From Symbiodinium natans (Eukaryota; Sar; Dinophyceae; Suessiales; Symbiodiniaceae): 35,000 bases of DNA. This document shows positions 9,526-17,543 of this stretch, in pieces. The stretch spans positions 183,796 to 218,795 of the forward strand of contig CAJNDS010002070.1 of assembly GCA_905221605.1 (NCBI GenBank), read 5' to 3'. Below the pieces are notes generated by a model, which saw nothing but the letters and a program-made list of their open reading frames with translations, did not search any database and was not told where the DNA came from. The position numbers were made by a program, and so were the translations under genes. Within the stretch, counting starts at the first letter, position 1; each line of letters begins with the position of its first letter.

Positions 9526-9990
9526 GCGGTCTAGGGTTTGGGGTTATGGGTTTAAGGGTGCTGAAGGTTTCGGTTTGGGCTTTGTGGCTTAGGAGTAGGG
9601 GTTCAGGGTTCAGGGTTCAGGGTTTAGGGTTTAGGGTTAGGGTTTAATTAGGGTTTAGGGTCTAGGGTCTAGAGTCTAGGGTTTAGGGTTCAGGGTTTAG
9701 GGTTTAGGTTTCAGGGTTTGTGGTTGAGGGTTTCAAGGCGCAGGGCTTGAGAGATAGCGTTTGAGTGGTTTAGGGTTTCGTGGTTGAAGTTGAACCCTAA
9801 ACCCTAAGCCCTAAGCCCTGAGCCCTAAACCCCAAACCTTAAACGTAAGCCCTAAACTGCCCAGTAATGGGAGAGAACCCCTAGAAGAGGACTTTTGGGG
9901 TTTAGGGTTTAGAGTTTAGGGTTTGGGGCTAAGGGTTCATAGGAGAGAACCCTGGAAGAGGACTTGTGGGGGTTTAGGGTCAGAGGGTTC
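9525..9990. repeat. Degenerate telomeric tracts
   Basis: 9525-9735 TTTAGGG/TTCAGGG/TCTAGGG; 9792-9860 CCCTAAA/CCCTAAG; 9895-9985 TTTAGGG. The phrase GAGAGAACCC(C/T)-GAAGAGGACTT occurs twice (about 9870 and 9944), a local duplication. Confidence 0.8.
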
Positions 9991-9997
9991 GTTAGGG

Positions 9998-10069
9998 ATG
10001 CTGAAGGGAACACTAGAAGAGCTCATGACTATCCACAAGTTACCCCAGACCTTTTGCCCTACGCCCTAA
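9998..10069 (+). CDS. Small ATG-initiated ORF
   Basis: MLKGTLEELMTIHKLPQTFC, then PTP and a stop: 23 codons, starting just after a telomeric tract and followed by a pyrimidine-rich stretch. It could be a first exon or upstream ORF of the locus at 10070-10608. Not recognised. Confidence 0.2.
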   Translation: MLKGTLEELMTIHKLPQTFCPTP

Positions 10070-10608
10070 CGCCTTTGTTCTGCTGCTGTCTCCTCCCTTG
10101 TGCTCTCCTGCGCGTCGCACTCCGTGCCGTTCCCCTGGTCGGTCATCTCGTCGGGTCCCTCCTCGGCTCCTGCCTCCCTGCTGCGCCTGCGCCTCCCCTG
10201 GTCTGCTCTTGTGGGTCATCGCGCCCTCTGTCAACTCCGTGCTGGTACGGTACACCTTTCTCACGTCGATGGCCACCGCTCGGCTGCCAAGGTAAGGTGT
10301 TGTGTGTTCTGTGGAAAGAAGACCTATGCGCCCTATATCCATGTGTTAGGTGAGTGCTTCGTAAGCCTCTCTCCAGGCCTGCCGGACCCGGGTCCGAACC
10401 TCCCGCCAAGGGACCGCGCGCGGTTGCTCTTAAATGTGCAGGCCTCCAACGCTATGTTTGCCGATGTGGCGCATGTGGCACTGATGATTGTGCAAGAGAG
10501 CATGGCTTTCTGGACAAAGAAAAGGCATGCGTAATCCCTGCTGTGCCCCCTCCCGAGTCAGGCTTGCCTGTCTCGTGTGGGGAAGGTGATGGTGCTCCAC
10601 ACCCTTGA
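10070..10608 (+). CDS. Cys-rich zinc-finger-like protein, spliced, partial
   Basis: An open frame runs from 10070 without ATG to a donor at 10349 (GTGTTAG|GTGAGTGC). The 92-nt intron (10350-10441) ends CTCTTAAATGTGCAG, and exon 2 continues in phase (1) to a TGA at 10606-10608. The join gives a compact Cys/His cluster: CCVFCGKKTYAPYI, then YVCRCGACGTDDCAREHGF. The pattern is CxxC, CxCxxC, DDC, H, as expected for a zinc-binding knuckle. It recalls the C-terminal Cys-rich domain of piggyBac-type transposases (CxxC ... YxCxxC ... LCxxxCF), but no catalytic domain is visible, so this is a guess. The intron is not telomeric. The 5' end is missing; an AAG|GTAAGG at about 10290 could alternatively be a donor. 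AATAAA at 10680 may be a poly(A) signal. Confidence 0.45.
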
Positions 10609-10852
10609 TCTGTCGCGACTACGTCTCGCGTCCGCTGAGGTGTGTTTGGGGCAGGGGACCATCCCCTCTGCGCACCGCCAATAAAACATGTCCTGCTGCT
10701 CCCTTTGCCCCACTACCCACCATCTGTCCGTGTGGGGCCGACATGTGTCCCTCTCTGACGATTTGTGGGTGCTGGGTCAGGATCTGCAGAGGAGGCCTTC
10801 CTGCCTCCACCCACTGCCCGGTCCGCGCCTGCTGACTGGCAACACCACCACC
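10609..10852. other. GC-rich unique sequence downstream of the Cys-rich gene
   Basis: No telomeric words. Several overlapping open frames, none preferred; it may be 3' UTR or further coding sequence. It contains AATAAA at 10680 and ends with CACCACCACC. Confidence 0.4.
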
Positions 10853-11021
10853 ACCTAAACCCTCAACCCTAAATACTATACGAAACTGGGAAGTCCTAAA
10901 CCGTAAACACTAAACCCCAAACCGGGAAGTCCTCGTTCTTCACACTAAAGCCATATGCCCCAAAGCCTTGCCCCTTTTTATGCTGTAGAGAACTCAGCGA
11001 ATAAGAGCCCGGAAACCTATA

Positions 11022-11068
11022 GGGTTTAGGGTTTAGGGTTTAGGGTTTAGGGTTTAGGGTTTAGGGCT
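11022..11068. repeat. TTTAGGG tract
   Basis: Six to seven pure TTTAGGG units immediately upstream of the family B element. Confidence 0.9.
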
Positions 11069-11083
11069 AGTTGGGTGTACTTG

Positions 11084-11197
11084 GAAGCCCTTTTGACTTA
11101 GTAAATAGGTTTAGTCAGGTGAGTTATGGCGATTTATGGCGATTTTCATCGGGTTTCCAAGGGATACTAAGTGGACTTACTAAGTCAAAAGAGCTTC
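11084..11197. mobile_element. TIR element, family B, full copy
   Basis: Terminal inverted repeats of 21 bp: the left, 11084-11104, contains AAGCCCTTTTGACTTAGTAA; the right, 11177-11197, matches its reverse complement at 20 of 21. Total length is 114 bp, with no coding capacity. One end of the same sequence recurs at 31181-31201. Size and structure fit a MITE or an introner. Confidence 0.75.
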
Positions 11198-11560
11198 GAA
11201 GTCGTCTTAGCTCCTGAGCTCTTTTTGGTTTACAGGTTCTTAAGCACGGCAGCCAAAAGTTTAGATTTTGTGGCCGGGTCGAAGTTGTGCACAAGCACCC
11301 TGAGCCGCCAAGCCCCTTGACCCGAAGCCCTAAGCCCTAAACCCTAGACCCTAGACTCCAAACCTCTAGACCCTAAACCCTAAACCCGAAACCCTAAACC
11401 TCCAGACCCCAAACCCCCCCATAACCCCCTACACCCTTGTCCAGCAGGTGCGCGATGCGATGGACTTCGGGATTGCGTCTCGGCCGGCTGGTTTATGTAG
11501 GGATGATGGATTTGGGGGTTTAGGGTTTAGGGTGGCGTTTAGGGTTTACGGTTCAGGAGT
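11198..11560. repeat. Unique gap and degenerate telomeric tracts
   Basis: 11198-11324 is unique without a supported frame. 11325-11425 is CCCTAAA/CCTAGAC. 11513-11560 is TTTAGGG. Confidence 0.6.
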
Positions 11561-11574
11561 TTGGGCTTGAAACA

Positions 11575-11850
11575 GCAGAACGTCGCCAAGGCCCACTCCG
11601 CGGTACACCAGTGGCAGATGTGGTAGCTATGCCGCTGCCCCCACCACCACCGCCAACGACCGGCAATTCCTCCTGCGCCGCCGCACGGGTGGCAGGGCAC
11701 GGTGCATCCGGCCATCATCCCGGGCGTTCCCCTGCCGGACCTGGTTGCGCCGATTCTAGCGGCCACGAATCTTTGTGAGCACCTTGCAGCACGCGCAAGG
11801 CCTGTTGCAAGGCAGCCCATGCGTCGGGTCTTGCCATGGCCGACCCTTAA
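11575..11850. other. GC-rich snippet, coding strand unresolved
   Basis: About 270 bp without telomeric words. The minus strand has a 104-codon ATG-initiated frame (11853-11539) that runs into the tract. The plus strand has an open frame reading IIPGVPLPDLVAPILAATNL then CEHLAARARPVARQPM and another starting MPLPPPPPPTTGNSS. All are plausible and none is supported by both splice borders. A coding fragment is likely, its identity unknown. Confidence 0.25.
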
Positions 11851-12430
11851 CACTAAATCCTAAACCCTAAACCCTAGGTTACTAAGCCCTAAATCCTAAA
11901 CGCTAATTCCTAAGTTTTTTCTTGGCCCTCGGAGCCTGAAGCGAACCGTGAACCCTAAACCCGAAACCCCATATTGTGCTTTGTACTTAACTTCAATCCC
12001 AAAATCCTAAGAAGCCTCAATTAACATCTAAACCCCAAACCCCAAACCCCAAACCCCAAACCCCAAACCCCAAACCCTAAACCCTAAACCCTAAACCCTA
12101 AACCCTAAACCCTAAACCCTAAACCCTAAACCCTAAACCCTAAACCGCTCAACCGCAAACCCTAAGCCGCTCAACCGCAAACCCCAAACCCTACATCCCA
12201 AGCCCTAAACCCCAAGCCCCAAACCCCAAACCCTAAGCCCCAAACCTTACATCCCAAACCCGACACCCGAAACCGGAAACCCGAAACCCCGAACCCCAAA
12301 CCCCAAACCCTACATCCCAAATCCTCAGGGTTTAGGGTTTAGGGTTTAGGGTTTAGGGTTTAGGGTTTAGGGTCAGCCCTAAACCCCAAATCCCAAGCCC
12401 CAAGCCCTAAACACCAGACCCTGAGCCCTT
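11850..12430. repeat. Long CCCTAAA block with inserted TTTAGGG tract
   Basis: 11850-11975 degenerate; 12028-12325 CCCCAAA then CCCTAAA then mixed variants (CCGCAAA, CCCGAAA); 12328-12375 six TTTAGGG units; 12376-12430 CCCTAAA again. This inverts twice within 400 bp. Confidence 0.9.
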
Positions 12431-12474
12431 CGAAGCCGACAAACCCCAGAGCCTAGGGCCCTGAGACTCAGAAG

Positions 12475-12598
12475 GGTTTAGGGTTTGGGTTTTAGGGTTT
12501 CAGGGTTTCAGGGTTTAGGGTTTAGGGTTTAGGGTTTAGGGTTTAGGGTTTAGGGTTTAGGGTTTAGGGTTTAGGGTTTAGGGTTTAGGGTTTAGGGA
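12475..12598. repeat. TTTAGGG tract
   Basis: Mostly pure TTTAGGG. Confidence 0.95.
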
Positions 12599-12611
12599 CC
12601 TTAAGCTGCAG

Positions 12612-12712
12612 GATTGGACTCTGTCACTCTGGCCTGGCACGTCGCTTGGCTGACCCTTGCAGGGGAGGGGGGGAAGAGATCCAGCTCCAGCTTGACGAGC
12701 CCTAAACCCTAA
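12612..12712 (+). CDS. Possible terminal exon
   Basis: After AAGCTGCAG the frame reads LDSVTLAWHVAWLTLAGEGG then KRSSSSLTSPKP and TAA, the stop being supplied by the first CCCTAAA units. Amphipathic and protein-like, but other frames are also open. No family recognised. Confidence 0.25.
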
Positions 12713-12925
12713 ACCCTAACCCTAAAACCCTAAACCCTGAACCCTAAACCCTGAACCCTGAACACTGAGCTCTAAACCCTAAACCCTTAGTCCTAAACCC
12801 CCAGCCCTAAACCCTAAACCCTGAACCCTGAACTCTGAACCCTGAACCCTGAGCCCTAAACCCTAAACCCTTAGTCCTAAACCCTAAACCCTGAACCCTG
12901 AACCCTCAACCCTCAACCCTCAACG
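12700..12925. repeat. CCCTAAA/CCCTGAA tract
   Basis: A repeated higher-order block: the run from CCCTGAACCCTAAACCC through TTAGTCC occurs twice (about 12740-12790 and 12835-12885), a local duplication of degenerate telomeric units. Confidence 0.85.
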
Positions 12926-12947
12926 AAAAGGCTTAACTCTTTGTATT

Positions 12948-13037
12948 ATGGCGTCTCAAGACCCCCATTCTAGCTGTGTGCCAACAGTTTTCGCGGGATG
13001 TCTGTTGAGTTTTTGCAGGCTCCTGCGCGTGATCTAG
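12948..13037 (+). CDS. Small ATG-initiated ORF / first exon
   Basis: MASQDPHSSCVPTVFAGCLL then SFCRLLRVI and TAG, with a hydrophobic Cys-containing segment. It lies between a CCCTCAA tract and a TTTAGGG tract. TTTTTGCAG|GCTCC at 13017 could be a GC donor or an acceptor. Weak support. Confidence 0.2.
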   Translation: MASQDPHSSCVPTVFAGCLLSFCRLLRVI

Positions 13038-13039
13038 GG

Positions 13040-13230
13040 CTTAGAGGGTTAAGGGTTTAGGGTTTAGAGCTTGGGTTTCGGGCTTGGAGGGTTCAGGGTT
13101 TAGGGTTTAGGGTTTAGGGTTTAGGGTTTAGGGTTTAGGGTTTAGGGTTTAGGGTTTAGGGTTTAGGGTTTAGGGTTTAGGGCACAAACCCTAAATCCTA
13201 AACCCCGAACCCTAAAACCTCAGCCCTAAC
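13040..13230. repeat. TTTAGGG tract meeting CCCTAAA
   Basis: 13040-13183 TTTAGGG, mostly pure; 13184-13230 CCCTAAA. Together a head-to-head palindrome. Confidence 0.9.
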
Positions 13231-13309
13231 ACTTGACAGACCATTGCTCCTCTAGGCTTCTCATCTTCCCGTCGTGGCTAGGCCACTGGGCCCCCTGGCC
13301 AGCATGTCA

Positions 13310-13620
13310 GTTAGGGTTTAGGGTTTAGGGTTTAGGGTTTAGGGTTTTGGGTTTTGGGTTTTGGGTTTTGGGTTTAGGGTTTTGGGTTTTGGGTTTTTAG
13401 GGCTCAGGGTGTAGGGTTCAGGCTTTTGGGGATTTATGGTTTTCGGGCTTGGGTTTAGGGCTTAGGGTTGAGGATTTAGGGTTTAGGGTTCTTCGGGTTT
13501 ATGGCTTAGGGTTTGCTGCCTCGTGCTCCAGGAGGGTTTGGCTCTGAGGGCTTCGAGTTTCTTAAGCCCTAAGCCCTAAGCCCTAAACCCTAAACCCTAA
13601 ATCCTAAACCCTAAACTCAG
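13310..13620. repeat. TTTAGGG and (TTTTGGG)n tract
   Basis: 13310-13345 TTTAGGG, about 13340-13400 (TTTTGGG)n, then degenerate to 13520; 13563-13618 CCCTAAG/CCCTAAA. The snippet before it (13240-13308) has a CTCCTCTAG acceptor followed by an open frame starting ASHLPVVARPLGPLASMS. Confidence 0.8.
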
Positions 13621-13880
13621 GGCCTAGGCCGCCCCCCTACAGAAGGGGGGGGGCGCTTAAGCCCTTCGACCTCTTTGGCGAAAGTCGACCCAGGTCGCTT
13701 GCCCGCCTCCTGCAGCCGAGGTCGGTAGCACCCACGATGGTTCAGAGTCCAGAAAAACTGGCCCCCCCTGACCCCTCCTGGGCCCCCCTTCCTGGCCCTT
13801 TCTGACCCTAACCCTCTGCGCCCCCCCGTATGCAGCTGAGGACCTGGCCTCAAACCTTTCCCTTGGCTGAAAGTGGCCAT
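13617..13880. CDS. Coding-like segment, strand unresolved
   Basis: A 260-bp snippet open on both strands. Minus: an ATG-initiated 87-codon frame from 13880 starting MATFSQGKGLRPGPQLHTGG, containing FFWTLNHRGCYRPRLQEAGK and rich in Gly/Arg. Plus: about 65 codons from near 13605 to TGA at 13803-13805, including PFDLFGESRPRSLARLLQPR and VAPTMVQSPEKLAPPDPSWA. The plus frame resembles the short GC3-rich exons elsewhere; the minus frame has a start codon. I recognise neither. The C and G runs (CCCCCC, GGGGGGGG) also permit a wholly non-coding reading. Confidence 0.3.
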
Positions 13881-13952
13881 CGGTGACGGAAAGGTTTTTT
13901 ATTGAAAGTAAACGATTGTCATGAGTTTAGGCCTAAACCCTAAAAGGAACAG

Positions 13953-14128
13953 GTTTGGGTGGTTTTGCCGCCTCGGACGGCGTGGGGTGGGAGACAAGTA
14001 TCAGATGGCCCTCCACAATCGGGCCAGAACTGCTCTTCGCACCTGACGGGGCATTCGAGCCGCTGCTGCATCCAAACCTTCATAGCATCTACGCCCTATC
14101 ACAGCAAGCCCTAAACCCTAAACCCTAA
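13953..14128 (+). CDS. Coding-like exon, about 55 codons
   Basis: Open from GGAACAG (13952) to a TAA supplied by the following CCCTAAA tract (14126-14128). The core reads SIRWPSTIGPELLFAPDGAF then EPLLHPNLHSIYALSQQ. Codons and hydrophobic spacing are strongly protein-like. A second plus frame (SDGPPQSGQNCSSHLTGHSS...) is also open to the same tract. The 3' boundary is unclear because no GT donor precedes the array. Confidence 0.35.
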
Positions 14129-14350
14129 ACCCTAAACCCTAAACCCTAAACCCTAAACCCTAAACCCTAAACCCTAAACCCTAAACCCTAAACCCTAAAC
14201 CCTAAACCCTAAACCACCTTCGACCCTGAAATCCTACACCTTTGAGTCCCTGGACCCCTCAACCCCTCAAGCCCTAAACCCTAAAGAGGTGGGGGCTGGG
14301 AGGGTTTAGGGTTTAGGGTTGAGGGTTTAGGGTTTAGGGTTTAGGGTCGG
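14105..14350. repeat. CCCTAAA tract, then TTTAGGG tract
   Basis: 14105-14215 is nearly pure CCCTAAA. 14300-14350 is TTTAGGG, followed by GGGATGGTG repeats at 14350-14380. Confidence 0.9.
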
Positions 14351-14540
14351 GGGATGGTGCGGGATGGTGGGGGATGGTGGAGCGGCTGGGAAAGGGGGCG
14401 CAGGGTTGGTTGTGTTTGCAGGCTGCGGTACTTCACACTTTAAGGTCGATTCTTCAGTGTTTCTAGGGTTTAGTTTTTAGGGTTTTGGGTTTAGGGTCTA
14501 CTAGACCCTAAACCCTTTTGCAACTGGGGACTCTGCAAGC

Positions 14541-14639
14541 ATGCCAGAAAAGCCTAATTTCAGGCACGCGAACGCAAGCGTGACATTGAACAAGTCACGG
14601 TCCCCCTGCTCCGTTCTTCGTTGTTGCTTTAGGGGTTAG
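14541..14639 (+). CDS. Small ATG-initiated ORF
   Basis: MPEKPNFRHANASVTLNKSR then SPCSVLRCCFRG and TAG, the stop arising inside the next TTTAGGG tract. It could be a first exon leading to 14673-14889, but the phases I see (1 out, 2 in) do not match. Product unknown. Confidence 0.25.
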   Translation: MPEKPNFRHANASVTLNKSRSPCSVLRCCFRG

Positions 14640-14672
14640 GGCTCATTTAGGGTTTAGGGTTTTGGGGTTTAG

Positions 14673-14889
14673 GGTTGGTGAAGGCCATACTTCTAAACTG
14701 AGATGTACTTTCAATTTTCAAACATGCTTGTTCAACAAGGGACAACTTTGCAAAGCGCACTTGACGTGTAGAATTACCTCTGCGCCTGCAGTGTTTTCAT
14801 GGGACAAGACACATTCAAAAAAACCCAAGGAGTTTGGAAATCGGTCTTCTCGTGTTTCGAAAACAGAGAGCGCGCGCGCGCGAATGTGA
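14673..14889 (+). CDS. Terminal exon, Cys-containing, 72 codons
   Basis: Begins at TTTAG|GGTTGGTG, the end of a TTTAGGG tract, and stays open to TGA at 14887-14889: VGEGHTSKLRCTFNFQTCLF, NKGQLCKAHLTCRITSAPAV, FSWDKTHSKKPKEFGNRSSR. At 217 nt with balanced base composition this is among the least likely to be open by chance. Four evenly spaced cysteines suggest an extracellular or metal-binding region; no family is recognised. The last codons come from a (CG)n microsatellite. Confidence 0.42.
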
Positions 14890-14940
14890 AAGCCTGGGTG
14901 GCAGTCGTGATTTTGAGCATATCAAGAACACTTTTTGGCG

Positions 14941-15050
14941 AACCCTAAGGGGTCCATGTACCTAAATAGGGAACACTTGGGCCTTAAAGTACCTCCTATA
15001 TCGGGACTTAGGGGCCCGAGTATAACTGAAGTACATGGACCCTTAGGGTA
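14941..15050. mobile_element. TIR element, type D
   Basis: Left arm 14941-14961 contains CCCTAAGGGGTCCATGTAC; right arm 15031-15050 is GTACATGGACCCTTAGGGTA, complementary except for one extra G. Inner arms (TTGGGCC / GGCCCGA) also pair. A 110-bp non-coding hairpin of MITE/introner size. It lies between the exon-like segment ending at 14889 and a CCCCAAA array. Confidence 0.75.
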
Positions 15051-15051
15051 T

Positions 15052-15113
15052 CCTCAAACCCCAAACCCCAAACCCCAAACCCCAAACCCCAAACCCCAAA
15101 CCCTAAACCCTAA
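15052..15113. repeat. (CCCCAAA)n array
   Basis: A T-to-C variant of CCCTAAA. It has no stop codon in this orientation, which is why a 120-codon frame (14935-15297) passes through it encoding an NPKPQTP repeat. Confidence 0.95.
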
Positions 15114-15365
15114 ACAGTACGCGTTTTCGTTTGTTGCTTCCGAAGATTCCGTTGTGCAAAGCACCAGGCTCACAATCAATCACGTTAGATCAGATTTAGG
15201 CATCGAGCATACAAGCGAACATCAGAGGTATCCAAGCAAAAGAGTATTTACACAAGCAACCAAGTACAGAGAGAGAGAGAGAGAGACAGAGAGATGAGAG
15301 TGGGAATGAGAATCCCGAAACAAACCCACAGGGAGGAACACTTCTAAACCGCATAGCCTAAACCC
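15114..15365. other. Unique stretch with (GA)n
   Basis: Plus frame open from the array to 15297 (YAFSFVASEDSVVQSTRLTI, NHVRSDLGIEHTSEHQRYPS), ending in a (GA)n microsatellite at 15270-15293 read as RERERETER. Could be an exon, but the 5' part is repeat and no splice border is clear. Confidence 0.3.
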
Positions 15366-15370
15366 TAACC

Positions 15371-15547
15371 GTTATTGACCCCTGGGGAAGCGAATTGTTT
15401 GAGGTTTCGCCCAACGCAGCGCCTTACCAGCGCATCACCATCAGCTTCAACGCAGGTTGGGTTTAGGGTTCAGGGATTGGGGTTCAGGGTTTAGGGTTGT
15501 GAATGTTGCCCTTTTTGACAGTCTTCTGTGTGGCGCCGAGAACGTGA
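15371..15547 (+). CDS. Two-exon fragment with canonical intron
   Basis: Exon 1 reads VIDPWGSELFEVSPNAAPYQ then RITISFNA and ends phase 1 at CGCAG|GTTGGG (15455/15456). The 66-nt intron starts as TTTAGGG/TTCAGGG units and ends with an ordinary pyrimidine-rich acceptor, TTGCCCTTTTTGACAG (15521). Exon 2 restores the frame: VFCVAPRT and TGA at 15545-15547. Donor, acceptor, phase and early stop all agree, making this the clearest spliced gene end in the window. The 5' border of exon 1 is not certain (GGGGAAG at about 15390 is one option). No family recognised. Confidence 0.5.
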
Positions 15548-15845
15548 GACCCAGTTCCTAGTATCTCAACCCTAGGACCCTTTACTTGTTATTCTTCTTT
15601 CCCTACCCCTACATAGGGCGTAGAAGCGACCGCCGAAGACGTCTTGACTGAGCTCACTTGACGCCAGAAAATAGGCTGCGTAGTGGACCGCACAAACCCA
15701 TTCGCAAAAGGGGTTAGAGTTTAGGATTTAGTTGAGGTTTGATCATTTTCAGTATGTCTTTCTTTTCTGTGGGCCCTACCCCCAGATCACCCTACAAAAC
15801 TCACACAAGTTTGAGGTTTTTTAGCGCCCATACACACATCCAAGC
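15548..15845. other. Unique stretch, no gene seen
   Basis: T/C-rich in parts (TTCTTCTTTCCCTACCCC), with weak telomere-like words at 15715-15735. No frame I can support. Confidence 0.4.
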
Positions 15846-15968
15846 CTCAAACCTAAACCCAACCCAAACCCTGCACTCTAAACTTTTCTAAACCCTAAAC
15901 CCTAAACCCTAAACCCTACTTCCTAAACCCTAAACCCTAAACCCTAAATCTTGGGGTTTAGGGTTCAG
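15845..15968. repeat. CCCTAAA tract meeting TTTAGGG
   Basis: 15845-15950 CCCTAAA, then GGGGTTTAGGGTTCAG, which ends in the AG preceding the next exon. Confidence 0.9.
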
Positions 15969-16081
15969 GGGTTTGCGGCATTGACAAGTGGATGAATCGA
16001 GTCCACCCTGAACGCGGAACAGTGAATGCTGTGGTGAACTCAGATGCCCATGGTCCTCAGCCTTATGCGGCTTCTGAGTAA
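15969..16081 (+). CDS. Terminal exon, 37 codons
   Basis: After GGGTTCAG the frame reads VCGIDKWMNRVHPERGTVNA then VVNSDAHGPQPYAASE and TAA at 16079-16081, directly before a TTTAGGG tract. Natural codon use and balanced residues make this one of the most protein-like snippets. It enters in phase 1. Function not recognised. Confidence 0.45.
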
Positions 16082-16082
16082 G

Positions 16083-16440
16083 GATAGGGTTTAGGGTTTA
16101 GGGTTTAGGGTTTAGGGTTTAGGGTTTAGGGTTTAGGGTTTAGGGTTTAGGGTTTAGGGTTTAGGGTTTAGGGTTTGGGGTTTAGGGTTTAGGGTTTGGG
16201 GTTTAGGCTTTAGGCTTTGGGTTTTAGGGCTTAGGGTTTAGGGTTTCAGCAAGGTACCAAAGTGCAACAGACCCTAAACACCCTAATTAAAACGCCCGAC
16301 AGGTGTCACGCAGGTGTGACCTGAACAGGACGCCCATCGCTTGTCGCTTGGTCCAAAAAGGTCCGATTGACTGAGATTATGGCGTTCTTACGGGAGGGTT
16401 TAGGGGTTAGGCATGAGGGTTTAGGGTTTAGGGTTTAGGG
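16083..16440. repeat. TTTAGGG tracts
   Basis: 16083-16255 mostly pure, ending in TTTGGGG/CTTTAGG variants; 16395-16440 a second short tract. The gap 16256-16394 has no supported frame. Confidence 0.9.
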
Positions 16441-16487
16441 AAGCTTCTGTGGTACGTCAGTAGGCCATACAAGGGGTGTAGAAGGAC

Positions 16488-16765
16488 CCTCAACGCTAAA
16501 CCCTGAACCCTGAACCCTGAACCCTAAACCCTAAACCCTAAACCCTAAACCCTAAACCCTAAACCCTAAACCCGGTAAACCCTAAACCCTAAAGCCTAAA
16601 CCCTAAACCCTCCCTGAATTAGGACCCTATGATTTAATTTAATACGAGCCCGCGATCTCGGTATTCATGGACGACCACAGCCTGGAGCCCCCCATCCGCA
16701 AGCTTCCGAACAGTCCCTAACCCCAAACCCTAAACCCTAAACCCTAAACCCGAAACCCCAAATTT
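16488..16765. repeat. CCCTAAA tracts
   Basis: 16488-16612 and 16716-16765, separated by a 100-bp unique snippet without a preferred frame. Confidence 0.85.
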
Positions 16766-17156
16766 AAGAGCCTCCGGCTCAAGCCGCCGACCCCGCTGGA
16801 GCATAGTTGAGAGGTCTAAACCCGCCCGCATGGTTCGAAGATCATCCCAGCGTGTTCGGAAGAGTTCTGTGAAAGATTTGGGGGGGGTCGGGTGGCATCA
16901 GGACAAGCTCAAGATGGTGGGTGGGGGTGGGGGGGGGGGAGGGGGGGTGGGGGGGGGGGCCAAAAACTGATTTTGCTGAGGGCGCCCCTACCCCCCTGTG
17001 CTGAATGCCTGTTTACGCTGTGCGGGTGGCGCGGTCCTCCACGAAAAAATTGTGCACCGACCCCCCCTACCCCCCCCCGCGTTTTGGGGGGGTAAGGAGG
17101 GAAAGAGGGAGGTTTTCACCTCCTCAAACATCCAACACGCCGCCAGGGTCGGCGGA
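16766..17156. other. Unique stretch with long G and C runs
   Basis: 16875-16960 is dominated by runs of 6-10 G; 17060-17095 has C and G runs. The G-rich half could fold as G-quadruplexes. Any frame through it is low complexity (Gly/Pro), so none is called. The end of 16781-16790 (CCGGCTCAAG) matches the tail of the dinoflagellate spliced leader, probably by chance. Confidence 0.6.
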
Positions 17157-17290
17157 CCCTAAACCCTAAACCCTAAACCCTAAACCCTAAACCCTAAACC
17201 CTAAACCCTAAACCCTAAACCCTAAACACCAAACCCTAAACCCTAAACTCCAAACCCTAAACCCTACACCCCGGACCCTAAACCCTCAAA
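17157..17290. repeat. CCCTAAA tract
   Basis: Nearly pure to about 17225, then degenerate. Confidence 0.95.
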
Positions 17291-17461
17291 ACCCCTTTTC
17301 TCAGGGAGTTCAAGAGGGGCCAAGTGTCCTTAGGTCTATGAGTGTTAGGGATGAAGTGAAGTTTTGGGTTTCGGCTTTAGGCTTTAGGGCTTCAAGTTTT
17401 GCTGTTGATTTTGGTCGGCGAGATGTGGGTTTCTGGAAGACAAGCCTCCCCTAGCCCCTCG

Positions 17462-17543
17462 TCCGTGCCGCCGTAGCCTTGTCTTACCCTCAAGGCGTTG
17501 CGTATCCTCCGTATCCATTTTTGATCCTTTTTGGAAGAAAGCG
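17462..17543 (+). promoter_or_regulatory. Spliced-leader-like relics upstream of an ATG
   Basis: The dinoflagellate spliced leader (consensus CCGTAGCCATTTTGGCTCAAG, from memory) is partly matched twice. 17471-17494 starts CCGTAGCC and ends CTCAAG with a different middle; 17508-17521 is TCCGTATCCATTTT, one mismatch in 14. A third, weaker piece (CTTTTTGGAAG) ends 6 bp before the ATG at 17544. Tandem relic leaders are known in dinoflagellate genes that arose by reinsertion of trans-spliced cDNA. Matches are partial, so this remains a hypothesis. Confidence 0.35.

Noticed and set aside
10531-10654. Further introns of 31 and 15 nt that would extend the Cys-rich gene
   Set aside because: The phases fit, but the introns would be too short for normal splicing; the frame stays open to 10608 without them.
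10040-10810. Minus-strand ORFs at 10040-10342, 10143-10409 and 10619-10810
   Set aside because: Antisense shadows of the plus-strand Cys-rich gene and its GC-rich flank; no protein-like features.
14935-15297. 120-codon plus-strand ORF
   Set aside because: It crosses the type D foldback, a (CCCCAAA)n array and a (GA)n run. Being open is explained by stop-free repeats, and no ATG or splice border supports it as a unit.
16781-16790. CCGGCTCAAG as a spliced-leader tail
   Set aside because: Only 8 bp match the leader, expected about once by chance in a window of this size, and no ATG follows.
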